A stretch of 41,173 nt of DNA, from the NCBI GenBank assembly GCA_943328975.2, contig CALQCC020000039.1, positions 1-41,173 of the forward strand, written 5' to 3'. The stretch's first letter is position 1. Every line of letters starts with the position of its first letter. The position numbers and the translations under genes are program-made. Origin of the DNA: Bordetella parapertussis. GTDB taxonomy: Bacteria; Acidobacteriota; Terriglobia; Bryobacterales; Bryobacteraceae. Under the pieces are notes generated by a model. That model did not search any database. It saw nothing but the letters and a program-made list of their open reading frames with translations, and had not been told where the DNA came from. This document shows positions 1 to 9,468 of this stretch, in pieces.

Positions 1-2657
1 ACCAGCACCGGGCGCCGGAGGACTTCTTCCAGCTCTTCCAGGTACTTGTTCTGGTGCGACTTGATGACCTTGGCCACGTCGGGGTGGACGCGCAACATCA
101 CGTCTTTGCCTTCGATGGAGCCGGCGATCTTGCGGGCCTCGGCTAGGATCTCGGTGATTACGGTCTGCACGCTCTTGATGTAGCCCGCGCCTTCGCAATT
201 CGGGCACGGCGAGCAGAGGGTGCGTTCCAGCGACTGCTTCACGCGTTTGCGGGTGATGGCCACCAGGCCGAAGTCGTTGAACTGGAGAATCTTGTAGGGA
301 GCGCGATCGGCGCGCATGGCATCTTCGAGCGCGGTCATCACCTTCTGGCGATTCTTGCGTTCATCCATGTCGATGAAGTCGATGATGATGATGCCGCCCA
401 GGTCGCGCAGGCGGATCTGGCGGACGATTTCCTTGATCGCCTCGGTGTTGGTCTTGACGATGGTGTCTTCCAGGCGATTCGACTTGCCGACGTACTTGCC
501 GGTGTTGATGTCGATGGCGACCAGCGCCTCGGTCTGGTTGATGACGAGGTAGCCTCCGGACTTGAGCCACACCTTGGGGCGCAGCGCTTTTTCCATCTCC
601 TGGGTGACGCCGAAGCTATCGAAGATGGGAGCTTCGCGGGTGTACATCTTGACCTTGCCCACCAGTGCGGGCTGGAAGCGTTCCACGAAGCGGAGCACGC
701 TCTCATAGGTCTCTTCGTTATCGATCCAGATGGCCTTGAAGTCGTCGGCGAGTTGGTCGCGGAGGATGCGCTGCACGATGTCGAGGTCGTGATGCAGCAG
801 CGCGGGGGCGGGTTTCTTGTCGGCCTTGGCTTTGATGTCCGTCCACAGGTTGTAGAGGAACTCCATGTCGCCGACGATTTCTTCTTCGGTGCGGCCTTCG
901 GCAGCGGTGCGGGTGATGAAACCACCGACGGTGCCGGGGCGGCGATCCTTGAGGATGCGCTTCAAGCGGAGGCGTTCTTCATCGCTGCCGATGCGGCGCG
1001 AGACGCCCATGTGTTCCAGGGTCGGCATGTAGACGACGAAGCGTCCGGGCAGCGCGACGTGGGAGGTAATGCGCGCGCCCTTGGTGCCGAGGGGTTCCTT
1101 GGCGATCTGGACGATGATTTCCTGACCTTGCTTCAGCAGGTCGGAGATGGACGGGATGGCTCGGGTCTGGGCGGTGACGTGACGGGGACGCTCGCGTTGT
1201 TCCTGAACCGGAGCGGGTGCGGCAGCAGCGGCGGGGGCGGAGGCTTCTTCGCCTTCGACGGGCGCAACAGCGGCAACGGCGGGTTGACCTTCGACGGGTG
1301 CGGGGCGTTCGCCACGTTCTCCACCTCGTTCACCACCGCGACGGCGGCGGCCACGACGGGAGACACGATGCGGAGCTCGTCCACTGCCTTCGCGCACTTG
1401 GGCACTGCCGGAGGTCGGCTCGCCGGCTTCGGCGCCTTCTTCGGCGGTCTCGGCGGATGCTTCGGCGGCATCGACTGCTTCTTCGACGGCGTCTTCGATG
1501 GACGCTTCGCCAACAGGGAGGTCTTCACCGCGTTCGGCCATCGCCTGCATCGCGTCGGCTTCGGATTCGGAGTCGGCGCCGGATTCATTGTCCCCGATGC
1601 TATCGAGGATCATGTCCTGAATGTCTTGGTCCTCATCTTCGTCCAGGTGAGCCATGGCCACGGGACCGGATTCGGCAGCTTCCTGGGCTTCTTCGAGTTC
1701 CTGTTCGGTGGGTGCGGCGAACGCTGTGACGGAGGGCTGGACTAGCTCTAGAGCGTCTTCGGTTTCGAGTTTGCCTTCGGCGGGCAAAGGCTCGGCGTGC
1801 GCGTGGATGTGCACCGGCGCGTCGGGAATGGCGTTGTCGAGCAGGCCGTGCACGGGTTCGTCGTAAGCGGTGACGTCGGCGGCGGTAACAGCGGCTTCGG
1901 GTCGGCGATACTTGGCGATGAATTCGCCGGGGAGCAGAACGCGGGCGTGGACAGGGGCGGCCTCAACCGTTTCGTCGGTTTCGCCTACTTCGCTAACGGC
2001 CTCGTCTTGCGCGTCGGCGGCAACGGCGGTCTCGGAACTGGATGCATCGCCAGGCGAGGCGTACTTGGAATCCGGGAATCCACTGCGACCGCGGCCACGG
2101 CGGCGGCCACGACGGCCTCCACGGCCATCGTCACGGCGGGGTTCGCCGCCGGCGGACGGAGCTTGTTGGACTACTCCCGATTCCGGAGCTTCGGCGGGGG
2201 TGGCACCTTCGACAACGGGGGCAGCTGTAGCGGCCTGCGGTGGACGATCACGATCCCGGTCCCGATCACGATTTCCGCGGCCACGATCGCGGCCTCGGTC
2301 GCGGTCCCGACCGCCTTCGCTGCGCCCGCCTTCGGGCCGGCCTTCTGAACGGCCTTCCGGTCTACCTTCCCCGCGAGCTTCACGGGGAGCGCGTTCGTCG
2401 CCGGTCACACGGTCGATGTCTTCGCTATGTTCGTCCAGGAAGTCGGAGACATAGAGGAACGTATCGCGTTCCAGGCCTACGTCCACGAAGGCCGATTGCA
2501 TGCCGGGCAGGACGCGCGTTACGCGGCCCTTATGGATGCTGCCAGCCAGTGAATATTCATTCGAGCGCTGGAAGTAAACCTCACAAAGCTGGTCGTCTTC
2601 TAACAGCGCTACACGGGTTTCGTGCCGATTGGCCGAAATCACCAGTTCCTTACTCAT
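1..2657 (-). CDS. rng: Ribonuclease E/G family endoribonuclease, C-terminus cut by the window edge
   Basis: Single-strand-specific endoribonuclease of mRNA decay and rRNA maturation. At least 885 residues are visible. The start is ATG at 2657, with AGGAGG at 2662-2667. Residues 1-77 form the first half of an S1 domain (HKGRVTRVLPGMQSAFVDVG). The second half resumes near residue 503 (SISDLLKQGQEIIVQIAKEP). Between them lie about 420 residues of insertion: an Arg/Asp/Gly-rich block first, then a long Ala/Glu/Asp-rich stretch, then a short Arg/Gly patch. The DNase I-like catalytic part is intact: D716 in VAIDINTGK and D760 in IIIIDFIDM match the Mg-binding D303 and D346 of E. coli RNase E. The zinc-link cysteines are C818 and C821 (CPNCEGAG). 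It lies downstream of the mre cluster, as rng does in E. coli. RNase E and RNase G cannot be told apart without the C-terminus. Confidence 0.93.
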   Translation of the reverse strand, partial: MSKELVISANRHETRVALLEDDQLCEVYFQRSNEYSLAGSIHKGRVTRVLPGMQSAFVDVGLERDTFLYVSDFLDEHSEDIDRVTGDERAPREARGEGRPEGRSEGRPEGGRSEGGRDRDRGRDRGRGNRDRDRDRDRPPQAATAAPVVEGATPAEAPESGVVQQAPSAGGEPRRDDGRGGRRGRRRGRGRSGFPDSKYASPGDASSSETAVAADAQDEAVSEVGETDETVEAAPVHARVLLPGEFIAKYRRPEAAVTAADVTAYDEPVHGLLDNAIPDAPVHIHAHAEPLPAEGKLETEDALELVQPSVTAFAAPTEQELEEAQEAAESGPVAMAHLDEDEDQDIQDMILDSIGDNESGADSESEADAMQAMAERGEDLPVGEASIEDAVEEAVDAAEASAETAEEGAEAGEPTSGSAQVREGSGRAPHRVSRRGRRRRGGERGGERGERPAPVEGQPAVAAVAPVEGEEASAPAAAAAPAPVQEQRERPRHVTAQTRAIPSISDLLKQGQEIIVQIAKEPLGTKGARITSHVALPGRFVVYMPTLEHMGVSRRIGSDEERLRLKRILKDRRPGTVGGFITRTAAEGRTEEEIVGDMEFLYNLWTDIKAKADKKPAPALLHHDLDIVQRILRDQLADDFKAIWIDNEETYESVLRFVERFQPALVGKVKMYTREAPIFDSFGVTQEMEKALRPKVWLKSGGYLVINQTEALVAIDINTGKYVGKSNRLEDTIVKTNTEAIKEIVRQIRLRDLGGIIIIDFIDMDERKNRQKVMTALEDAMRADRAPYKILQFNDFGLVAITRKRVKQSLERTLCSPCPNCEGAGYIKSVQTVITEILAEARKIAGSIEGKDVMLRVHPDVAKVIKSHQNKYLEELEEVLRRPVL

Positions 2658-2951
2658 GCTGCCTCCTGATGCGCTCCTCTTATAGAGCGCGCTTACCTCC
2701 GCGACGAATCGCGAAGGTGCTACAGGACCCGGGCAAAGGCGGGACACGGGCAAGGCAAATCTGGTCTTGTGTACTACCGGCCAACGGCTACCGGGCGGAG
2801 CAACTTCTCTGACGCCCCGGCTGCTGGTCCGAAATCTTGAGCAACCAAAATTCGCCTAATGCACCCGCACCTCGCACTTAATAAAGTGACGCGCAGGTCC
2901 GCCTAAAAACTTCGCACCGGCGACCGTCTTAAAAACGGAGCCCCCAGCACG
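2658..2951. other. Intergenic leader between rodA and the RNase E/G gene
   Basis: About 290 bases without a convincing gene. The side next to the RNase start holds an inverted repeat, GCGCTC at 2671-2676 and GAGCGC at 2685-2690 with an 8-base loop. It sits directly upstream of the Shine-Dalgarno sequence. The loop contains TATAAG on the minus strand, which could be a -10 box, but I see no good -35 partner. No clear T-tracted terminator for rodA is visible, so read-through from the mre cluster is possible. Confidence 0.4.
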
Positions 2952-4040
2952 TTAACTAGCGAAACGCCGGAGCCGTACATTGTTCACTAGCCCCAGCATC
3001 ATGAATAACGAAAACACATTGGAACCGCCGTAACTAAACAGCGGCAAGGGAATCCCGGTCACAGGCATACTGCCCACAACCATCCCGACGTTCACTAATA
3101 GGTGGAACAGCAACAAAGCTGCCACCCCCATACATATATACATGCCGGATCTGTCCGGCGCGGTCTGAGCGTTCTGCACGATCTGCATGATCAGCAGAAA
3201 GTACATTCCCAGCACCACTACTACTCCTACAAACCCGTGTTCCTCGGCAAAGGCCGAGAAGATAAAATCGGTATGCGCGACGGGAAGAAACCGCAACTGA
3301 GTCTGCGTTCCCCGCGTTGCTCCCGTACCCCACATGCCCCCGTGACCGACGGCGATGCGAGACTGAATAACTTGATAACCTGCTCCTCGAGGATCGGCGT
3401 CCGGATTCACGAAGGTTTCCAGCCGCGCCTTCTGGTAATCGTTCAAAAACGGCCAAGCAACCGGCAGCGCGAGACCGCCCACCAACGCGATTGCCGCCAA
3501 ATGATGCCATCGTAAACCGGCTAACAGGATGCCCGCTCCCAGAATCGCCACATAGGTCAGTGACGTCCCCAGGTCCGGCTGGCGCATGACCAGCAACGTC
3601 GGAATCCCGACTAACACTCCTAGTTTCAACAGATCGAGAATTCCCACTTCGTTGCGTTTCAGCTCCGAAAGGTACCTCGCCACCAACAATATTATCACCA
3701 ATTTTGCAAACTCGGAGATTTGCAAGTTGACGCCGCCAAGGGAGATCCAGCGACGGGAGCCGAAAATGCGCGTGCCGATCAGAACGGTGACGCCCAACGC
3801 GATCACGGTACTGACGTAGAAGAAGCCGACCTGCCCTAGGAGCGTGTGGTAATCGATGGAGGCAACCAGCCACATCAGACCTATGCCTAGGCCGATCCAG
3901 ATGATCTGCTTCCACCAGGCGTCCTGGAATTTGGTGCCGTGGGTCGCCGAATAGATCTGGACCACACCCAGCCCGCAGATCAGCAGCGTGATCGCGAGCA
4001 GCGACCAATCGGCATCCCGGATAGAGCGGTAGCGGGGCAT
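2952..4040 (-). CDS. rodA: Rod-shape peptidoglycan glycosyltransferase RodA (SEDS family)
   Basis: Integral-membrane SEDS glycosyltransferase that polymerises lipid II during sidewall growth, in complex with PBP2. The 362-residue length is normal. Many hydrophobic segments are visible, and the family motifs are in place: RRWISLGG with LQISEFAKL, QPDLGTS, the long periplasmic loop YQVIQSRIAVGHGGMWGTG followed by FLPVAHTDFIFSAFAEE, and the C-terminal GIPLPLFSYGGS. It follows the PBP2 gene on the same strand after 52 bases, the usual mrdA-mrdB order. AGGA lies 9 bases before the ATG. Confidence 0.96.
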   Translation of the reverse strand: MPRYRSIRDADWSLLAITLLICGLGVVQIYSATHGTKFQDAWWKQIIWIGLGIGLMWLVASIDYHTLLGQVGFFYVSTVIALGVTVLIGTRIFGSRRWISLGGVNLQISEFAKLVIILLVARYLSELKRNEVGILDLLKLGVLVGIPTLLVMRQPDLGTSLTYVAILGAGILLAGLRWHHLAAIALVGGLALPVAWPFLNDYQKARLETFVNPDADPRGAGYQVIQSRIAVGHGGMWGTGATRGTQTQLRFLPVAHTDFIFSAFAEEHGFVGVVVVLGMYFLLIMQIVQNAQTAPDRSGMYICMGVAALLLFHLLVNVGMVVGSMPVTGIPLPLFSYGGSNVFSLFMMLGLVNNVRLRRFAS

Positions 4041-4072
4041 GGGTTACAGTCCTAAGTATAAGTCCGTAATTA

Positions 4073-4085
4073 GGTGTCAGACACC
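4073..4085. repeat. Perfect 13-base palindrome GGTGTC-A-GACACC between mrdA and rodA
   Basis: The arms are 6 bases with a single central base, and they lie in the 52-base gap between the PBP2 stop and the rodA start. Short GC-rich extragenic palindromes of this form can be repetitive (REP-like) elements. I noticed no second copy in this window, so the repeat nature is inference. A small transcript hairpin is the alternative. Confidence 0.4.
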
Positions 4086-4092
4086 ATAACTC

Positions 4093-5988
4093 TTAGCGTT
4101 TCGGCAGGAACATGCCGGCAATGTCCGCGGGGTTGGGACGGGCGCTGACGGTCTTTTTGTCGAAGTAGGCCTTGAGTACGTCGCGGGTAATAGGAGCCGC
4201 GTTCAGGCCGCCGTGGATGCCGGCTTCGACCAGTGCCACGACGACGATCTCGGGATTGTCGCGCGGGGCGAAGCCTACGAACCAGCCGTTGTCGAGCATG
4301 GTGTCGGCGAGTGCGCGGTTGCTCTTCACCAAGTCGTTCGAGACGCGCTGGGCGCTGCCGGTTTTGCCGGAGACCGTAACACCGGGAATGGCGGCGGCGG
4401 TTCCGGTGCCGCCCTCGTTCACCACTCCGTACATTCCGGAGACGACGGCCGCGACGTTCATCGGATTCCAGTTCCCTATGTGTTTGGGTTCGGGCGTGGC
4501 TGCGAGTTTCACCAAGTGCGGCTGGAACCACGTGCCACCTACTGACAGGCCGCCGATGGACAGGGCCAACTGTAAGGGCGTCACTTCGACCGCGCCTTGA
4601 CCGATGGAAACGGAGATCGTCTCACCCGGGTACCAGCGTTCCCTCTGCGTGCGCAGCTTCCACTTGGTCGAGGGAATCAAGCCGTCGGCTTCGCCCGGAA
4701 GATCAATACCGGTCTTCTCCCCCATACCGGAAACCTGGGCGTACTTCGCGATGTTATCAATTCCCATGGTGTCGCCGGCCTTGTAAAAGTAAACGTCGCA
4801 AGAATGAATGATGGCGGAGCGCAGGCTGATGGTGCCGTGACCGCGGTGCTCGCTGCAATGGAAAGGACGGCCATACCAGTTCGCGACACCGGTGCAATTA
4901 ACGGTCTCCGATTCGGACAACATGCCGGTTTCGAGACCCGCCATCGCGACAATTGGTTTGAACGTTGAACCCGGCGCGTAGGTACCTTGAATCGCGCGGT
5001 TCAACATCGGTTTGTCCGGGTTGTTGATGACGTTGTTCCAGTCGGCTTGGCGCAGGCGGCCGAACACGTTGGGATCGAATGCAGGGCGGCTGACCATGGC
5101 GAGCACGTCGCCGGTGCGGGGATCCAGTGCGACCACAGCTCCGCGACGACCGTCCATGGCGAGCTCGGCTACCGCCTGCAGATCCAGGTCGATGGTCAGT
5201 TGCAGATTCTTGCCCGGCTTGGCTTCCTGACTTTCCAGGACCTCGCGCTCGCGGCCGGTCACGTCGACCACTACGCGGCGTTGTCCGTCGATGCCGGTGA
5301 GCTGCTCATTGTACTGGCGCTCTAAACCGAATTTGCCCACCATGTCGCCTTGCGAGTACTTGGCGAATTCCGCGGAGTTGAGTTCCGTTTCGCTGACCTG
5401 CCCCACGTAACCGAGCACGTGCGCCGCCAAGCCGTCGCGCGGATAGAGGCGCTTCTGCGCTTCTAGAATTTCGAGCTCCGGGTATGTATTGGGGTCGCTA
5501 TGCGATTCTACGAACGCTAGCTCGGCTGCGGTGAGTTCTGTCTTGATCGGGATCGGAACGTATTTCGGACCCTTGGCGAATTTCGCTACGGTGGCTTGCA
5601 GTTCCTGTAAGTCCAGACTCAGCGCTTGTGCGATGGCGGGAAGATGTTCCTGCTTCAGCGTTTCCTGCGAGAGCATCACCGTGAAGGAAGAGTGATTGTC
5701 GACGATAACACGTCCATCGCGGTCCAGAATTTTACCGCGCGGCGCGGGGACCGGAACCGTCTTGATGCGATTGCGCTCTGCCAGTTCGCTATTCGCTTCG
5801 TGGTTGTAGACCTGGAGAACCCAGAATCCGATCACGAGGAACACAAACACGGCGACGATCACATACTGAAATGCGGTGATGCGCCCCAAGGCGAAGCGGG
5901 TGTCGTCGCGAAATAGACGGCCCGATAGGGAACCCGTGTAGGAAGTAGACGAGCCTTCTTCTCTGGGATGCTCGGGTTCAATGGCCAT
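4093..5988 (-). CDS. mrdA: Penicillin-binding protein 2, elongasome transpeptidase
   Basis: Class B PBP that cross-links new peptidoglycan in the lateral wall together with RodA and MreBCD. It has 631 residues: a cytoplasmic N-tail, one membrane anchor at about residues 41-60, a pedestal domain, then the transpeptidase domain. The active-site motifs are complete: SxxK is STFK at 341-344 (catalytic S341), SxN appears as SCD at 396-398, and KTG is at 542-544. The stop lies 52 bases before rodA, and the start is 8 bases after the mreD stop, so it belongs to the mre cluster. Asp in place of Asn in the second motif is common in PBP2 proteins. Confidence 0.96.
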   Translation of the reverse strand: MAIEPEHPREEGSSTSYTGSLSGRLFRDDTRFALGRITAFQYVIVAVFVFLVIGFWVLQVYNHEANSELAERNRIKTVPVPAPRGKILDRDGRVIVDNHSSFTVMLSQETLKQEHLPAIAQALSLDLQELQATVAKFAKGPKYVPIPIKTELTAAELAFVESHSDPNTYPELEILEAQKRLYPRDGLAAHVLGYVGQVSETELNSAEFAKYSQGDMVGKFGLERQYNEQLTGIDGQRRVVVDVTGREREVLESQEAKPGKNLQLTIDLDLQAVAELAMDGRRGAVVALDPRTGDVLAMVSRPAFDPNVFGRLRQADWNNVINNPDKPMLNRAIQGTYAPGSTFKPIVAMAGLETGMLSESETVNCTGVANWYGRPFHCSEHRGHGTISLRSAIIHSCDVYFYKAGDTMGIDNIAKYAQVSGMGEKTGIDLPGEADGLIPSTKWKLRTQRERWYPGETISVSIGQGAVEVTPLQLALSIGGLSVGGTWFQPHLVKLAATPEPKHIGNWNPMNVAAVVSGMYGVVNEGGTGTAAAIPGVTVSGKTGSAQRVSNDLVKSNRALADTMLDNGWFVGFAPRDNPEIVVVALVEAGIHGGLNAAPITRDVLKAYFDKKTVSARPNPADIAGMFLPKR

Positions 5989-5996
5989 GGGTACCT

Positions 5997-6530
5997 CTAT
6001 TCGGAAACCTTCAGTTTATCCAAGATGTGAAACAGCGGGACGGCGACCAGTGCGTTGAGCACCGCCATGACCAGTGTTTGCGGTAGTTCCAGGCCGATCG
6101 GCTGGCCCAGCAAGGCTCGGCCTAAGACCCAGTAGAAAAATTGGTGGAAGACAAAAAAGAAGAAGGACAGGACCAGGCGAGAGCCGGCGGTTTCCACGTC
6201 GAAGCGCTGGCTGGCGGTGGCGGCGAAGTAGCCGACTAGCGTTTTTACGATGCCGAACATTCCCAGCGGATTGGATGAAAGCGAATCCTGCGCGAGACCG
6301 ATGGCGGCTCCCAGCAAAAGGCCCAGCGTGGGCGAACGCCGCATCAGCGAGAAATAGACCGTCACCAGCAACGGCATTTCGAGATACGAAAGGTAGCTGA
6401 TGAAGCGCGGAACGTAGACCTGGAAAAGAATCGCGGTGAGCGTGATGCCCGCGATCACCGCCCATTTATAGCGAGCGATGTGATTTTTCTTACGCGGCGA
6501 ATCGGTGTAGCTGGTGGAGAAATCGCTCAT
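5997..6530 (-). CDS. mreD: Rod-shape-determining membrane protein MreD
   Basis: Small polytopic inner-membrane protein (177 residues, about five hydrophobic segments) that works with MreC to hold the elongation complex. Sequence conservation in this family is low. The call rests on topology, size and its position between mreC and mrdA. Segments such as LYFAATASQRFD and LLLGAAIGLAQDSLSSNPLGMFG fit MreD. Its ATG overlaps the mreC stop by four bases (ATGA), implying translational coupling. Confidence 0.92.
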   Translation of the reverse strand: MSDFSTSYTDSPRKKNHIARYKWAVIAGITLTAILFQVYVPRFISYLSYLEMPLLVTVYFSLMRRSPTLGLLLGAAIGLAQDSLSSNPLGMFGIVKTLVGYFAATASQRFDVETAGSRLVLSFFFFVFHQFFYWVLGRALLGQPIGLELPQTLVMAVLNALVAVPLFHILDKLKVSE

Positions 6531-7558
6531 GGTTTGGGCGCCGGAGCGGCCGTCGAAGCCACTGGAGGAACCGCGCTCTTGACCGTGCCGCGATAACGAT
6601 CGACTACCCGGTCCGCGTCGGTGGAGACTGGTCCCGTTTGTGCAGCACGCGCGCTTGTGTCCGCACCTGGATCAGGTGGCGGTGGAGCCTGCAGCGAAAT
6701 CGGCTCCGCTGCAACGGGGACTTCGGGGATGGGCGCGTGCACACCTTCCACTACAATGAGAACTTCTTCTACGCCGCCATCCAATCCACTGGGCCGCAGT
6801 TGAATATCTTTACGGCGCGGACCGGGCTTCACGTCGGTCGCTGGGCCGACGCGCAGACCGCGCGGGAAAATAAAATCGCTGCCTGAGGTATAGAACCACT
6901 CACCCTTGTCCACTGTCTGTTCGTTTTGAACGAAGTCGACGATCGCGCTGCTGCCCTGCCCGCGCAGCGTGCCCTGCACGCGATTCTTCTGCGAGATGAC
7001 ACCTGCGGCGAAGAGCGGATCATTGATCAGCAACACCATCGAGGCCGTCGGATAGACCGCTGTTATTTTGCCGACAATGCCGGTGGGTGTGATGACGGCC
7101 ATGCCTTTTCGGATCCCCTGCGAAGCACCGACATCGACGTAGACGTTGGCGCTGGACCCCATACTGCCCATCGCCGTGCTGTTCATGAAGATGCGCGCCG
7201 CGACGAACTTCATGGGAGACTGCTTTTGGAACAGAGCCAACGCTTCGGCGCGTTGCGCGGTGCCGAGTTCGGCACGCATGCGCTGATTTTCCAGTTGGGC
7301 TGCAGAAAGGCTGGCCTGGAGACGCTTGTTCTCGTCGCGAACCGTCAGCAGCAGAAAGTAATCGTCAATGAAGTTGGAGCTGCCGCTGCGGCCTGCTTCG
7401 AGAACGCGCGCGAGCGGGGTGACGGCGCTGACCGACCACACGCGGATCAACCGGACATCCTGGTTGTTGCGGACCTGGTAGGCCAGCAGACCCAGTTGCG
7501 CAACAATCGCCACCAACAGCACGGTTAAGTGGCGGTAGCGATAAAGCAGCAGATCCAT
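6527..7558 (-). CDS. mreC: Rod-shape-determining protein MreC
   Basis: Bitopic periplasmic scaffold of the elongasome (343 residues). The N-terminus has a membrane anchor at about residues 11-28. A coiled coil at about 75-110 (DENKRLQASLSAAQLENQRM) follows, then the paired beta domains with the family motifs VYVDVGASQGIRKGMAVIT, GIVGKITAVYPTASMVLLIND and RVQGTLRG. A Pro/Ala-rich tail of about 70 residues, with no recognisable domain, ends the protein. It starts six bases after the mreB stop. Confidence 0.95.
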   Translation of the reverse strand: MDLLLYRYRHLTVLLVAIVAQLGLLAYQVRNNQDVRLIRVWSVSAVTPLARVLEAGRSGSSNFIDDYFLLLTVRDENKRLQASLSAAQLENQRMRAELGTAQRAEALALFQKQSPMKFVAARIFMNSTAMGSMGSSANVYVDVGASQGIRKGMAVITPTGIVGKITAVYPTASMVLLINDPLFAAGVISQKNRVQGTLRGQGSSAIVDFVQNEQTVDKGEWFYTSGSDFIFPRGLRVGPATDVKPGPRRKDIQLRPSGLDGGVEEVLIVVEGVHAPIPEVPVAAEPISLQAPPPPDPGADTSARAAQTGPVSTDADRVVDRYRGTVKSAVPPVASTAAPAPKP

Positions 7559-7564
7559 ACGTTG

Positions 7565-8605
<1,041 letters not shown>

Positions 8606-8700
8606 TCAAGCGCAGGCGTGGCGAACCGTTGTCGTGTACATGGTTATACACAGGTTGCTCGCTAACGCACTGCTCGCCCACGGTTTGCTCCCGCCATTTG

Positions 8701-8729
8701 AAAGTAACATACGGGGGATAGAGGGGCAA
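8701..8729 (-). promoter_or_regulatory. Candidate sigma70-type promoter for the mre cluster
   Basis: On the minus strand: -35 TTGCCC (8724-8729), a 17-base spacer, and -10 TACTTT (8701-8706) preceded by TG plus one base, as in an extended -10. It points at mreB and leaves a leader of roughly 100 bases. This is the only good match I see in the 186-base gap between higA and mreB. Confidence 0.45.
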
Positions 8730-8776
8730 CGTTTTGTTTTATTTACATGAGTTTAAGGGCACTTGCGCGGGGCTGG

Positions 8777-9079
8777 TCAAGCCGCTTCGCGCTTACGGAC
8801 CAACTTGACGATTTCCGGACCGGCAGTGCGACGGGCAACTCGGAGATCGTATTCGGTCTGTAAATTGAGCCAGGTCTCGGGCGACATGCCGAAGTAGGTT
8901 CCCAGGCGGAGCGCCGTGTCAGCCGTGATCGTCCGTGTGCCGTGAACGATGGCGTGGATGCGGTTCGGCGGGACGTGCAGGTCGCGCGAGAGGCGGTTGA
9001 TACTGAGGCCGAGAGGCTTCATGAAGTCCTCTGCCAGAATTTCGCCGGGGTGAATTGGGTCCAGTAGTTTCGCAGTCAT
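8777..9079 (-). CDS. higA: HigA-family antitoxin / autorepressor
   Basis: XRE-type helix-turn-helix antitoxin that binds HigB and represses its own operon. It has 100 residues counted from ATG 9079. The N-terminus (DPIHPGEILAEDFMKPLGLS) and the HTH at about 20-72 (INRLSRDLHVPPNRIHAIVHG, then ITADTALRLGTYFGMSPETWLNLQ) are typical HigA. AGGAGG (9089-9094) overlaps the higB stop and sits 9 bases from this ATG. A GTG at 9085 is in frame but only 3 bases from the Shine-Dalgarno, so it is less likely. Confidence 0.93.
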   Translation of the reverse strand: MTAKLLDPIHPGEILAEDFMKPLGLSINRLSRDLHVPPNRIHAIVHGTRTITADTALRLGTYFGMSPETWLNLQTEYDLRVARRTAGPEIVKLVRKREAA

Positions 9080-9093
9080 GGTCACGATCCTCC

Positions 9094-9372
9094 TCAGTGG
9101 TAGTCGACGATCTCGACTTGATGCGCTTCACCGTCACGCCAGACAAAGCAAATTCTCCACTGATCGTTGATCCGGATGCTATGCTGGCCGACCCTGTCCC
9201 GCTTCAGTGCCTCCAATTGGTTGCCTGGAGGAACCCGCAGTTCCTCCAATTTCTTAGCCGCGTGCAAGTAGAGCAGCTTGCGGCGAGCCACACGTTCGAT
9301 AGCCCGAAAGCGGAGTACCGTCTGATCCTGGAAAAGAGCTTCGGTCTTTTGACAACGGAACGACCGGATCAC
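9094..9372 (-). CDS. higB: HigB-family toxin (RelE/ParE superfamily)
   Basis: Ribosome-dependent mRNA interferase in characterised members. It has 92 residues. The N-terminal MIRSF, the Leu-rich middle (RRKLLYLHAAKKLEELRVPPGN) and the C-terminal core SIRINDQWRICFVW ending EIVDYH fit the family closely. It starts at GTG 9372, just after a strong promoter, so the mRNA may have no leader. The toxin gene precedes the antitoxin gene, the usual higBA order, with the higA Shine-Dalgarno inside its end. Full length with no visible damage. Confidence 0.93.
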   Translation of the reverse strand: MIRSFRCQKTEALFQDQTVLRFRAIERVARRKLLYLHAAKKLEELRVPPGNQLEALKRDRVGQHSIRINDQWRICFVWRDGEAHQVEIVDYH

Positions 9373-9377
9373 GATTC

Positions 9378-9406
9378 AGTTTATGACGCGAAACGTATTC
9401 CGTCAA
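9378..9406 (-). promoter_or_regulatory. higBA promoter placing the transcription start at the higB GTG
   Basis: On the minus strand: -35 TTGACG (9401-9406), exactly 17 bases, then -10 TAAACT (9378-9383). Six to seven bases downstream of the -10 is position 9372 or 9371, the first bases of the higB GTG. No Shine-Dalgarno precedes that GTG. A leaderless transcript is the simplest reading. Confidence 0.6.
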
Positions 9407-9415
9407 GAGGAATAC
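9395..9415. promoter_or_regulatory. Candidate HigA operator (7-7-7 inverted repeat)
   Basis: Perfect inverted repeat: GTATTCC at 9395-9401 and GGAATAC at 9409-9415 with a 7-base spacer. It covers the -35 box of the higBA promoter, as expected for autorepression by the HigBA complex. That HigA binds here is inference. Confidence 0.6.
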
Positions 9416-9468
9416 TCGCTCAACTCCGCCCCTCCGAGCCGTCCCGTGCGGTATGCTGACGGGGTTGT

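Noticed and set aside
753-1745. Long plus-strand frame rich in Gly and Phe (330 aa)
   Set aside because: It is antisense to the RNase E/G low-complexity insertion, and its composition is simply the complement of Ala/Glu/Arg codons. The minus frame has the catalytic motifs and the Shine-Dalgarno.
1197-2400. Possible frameshift or assembly fault in the RNase insertion
   Set aside because: The start, second S1 half, catalytic Asp residues and zinc link are all in one frame, and the codons I checked inside the insertion are open.
9080-9085. GTG start two codons upstream for higA
   Set aside because: Only 3 bases from AGGAGG. The ATG at 9079 has the normal 9-base spacing.
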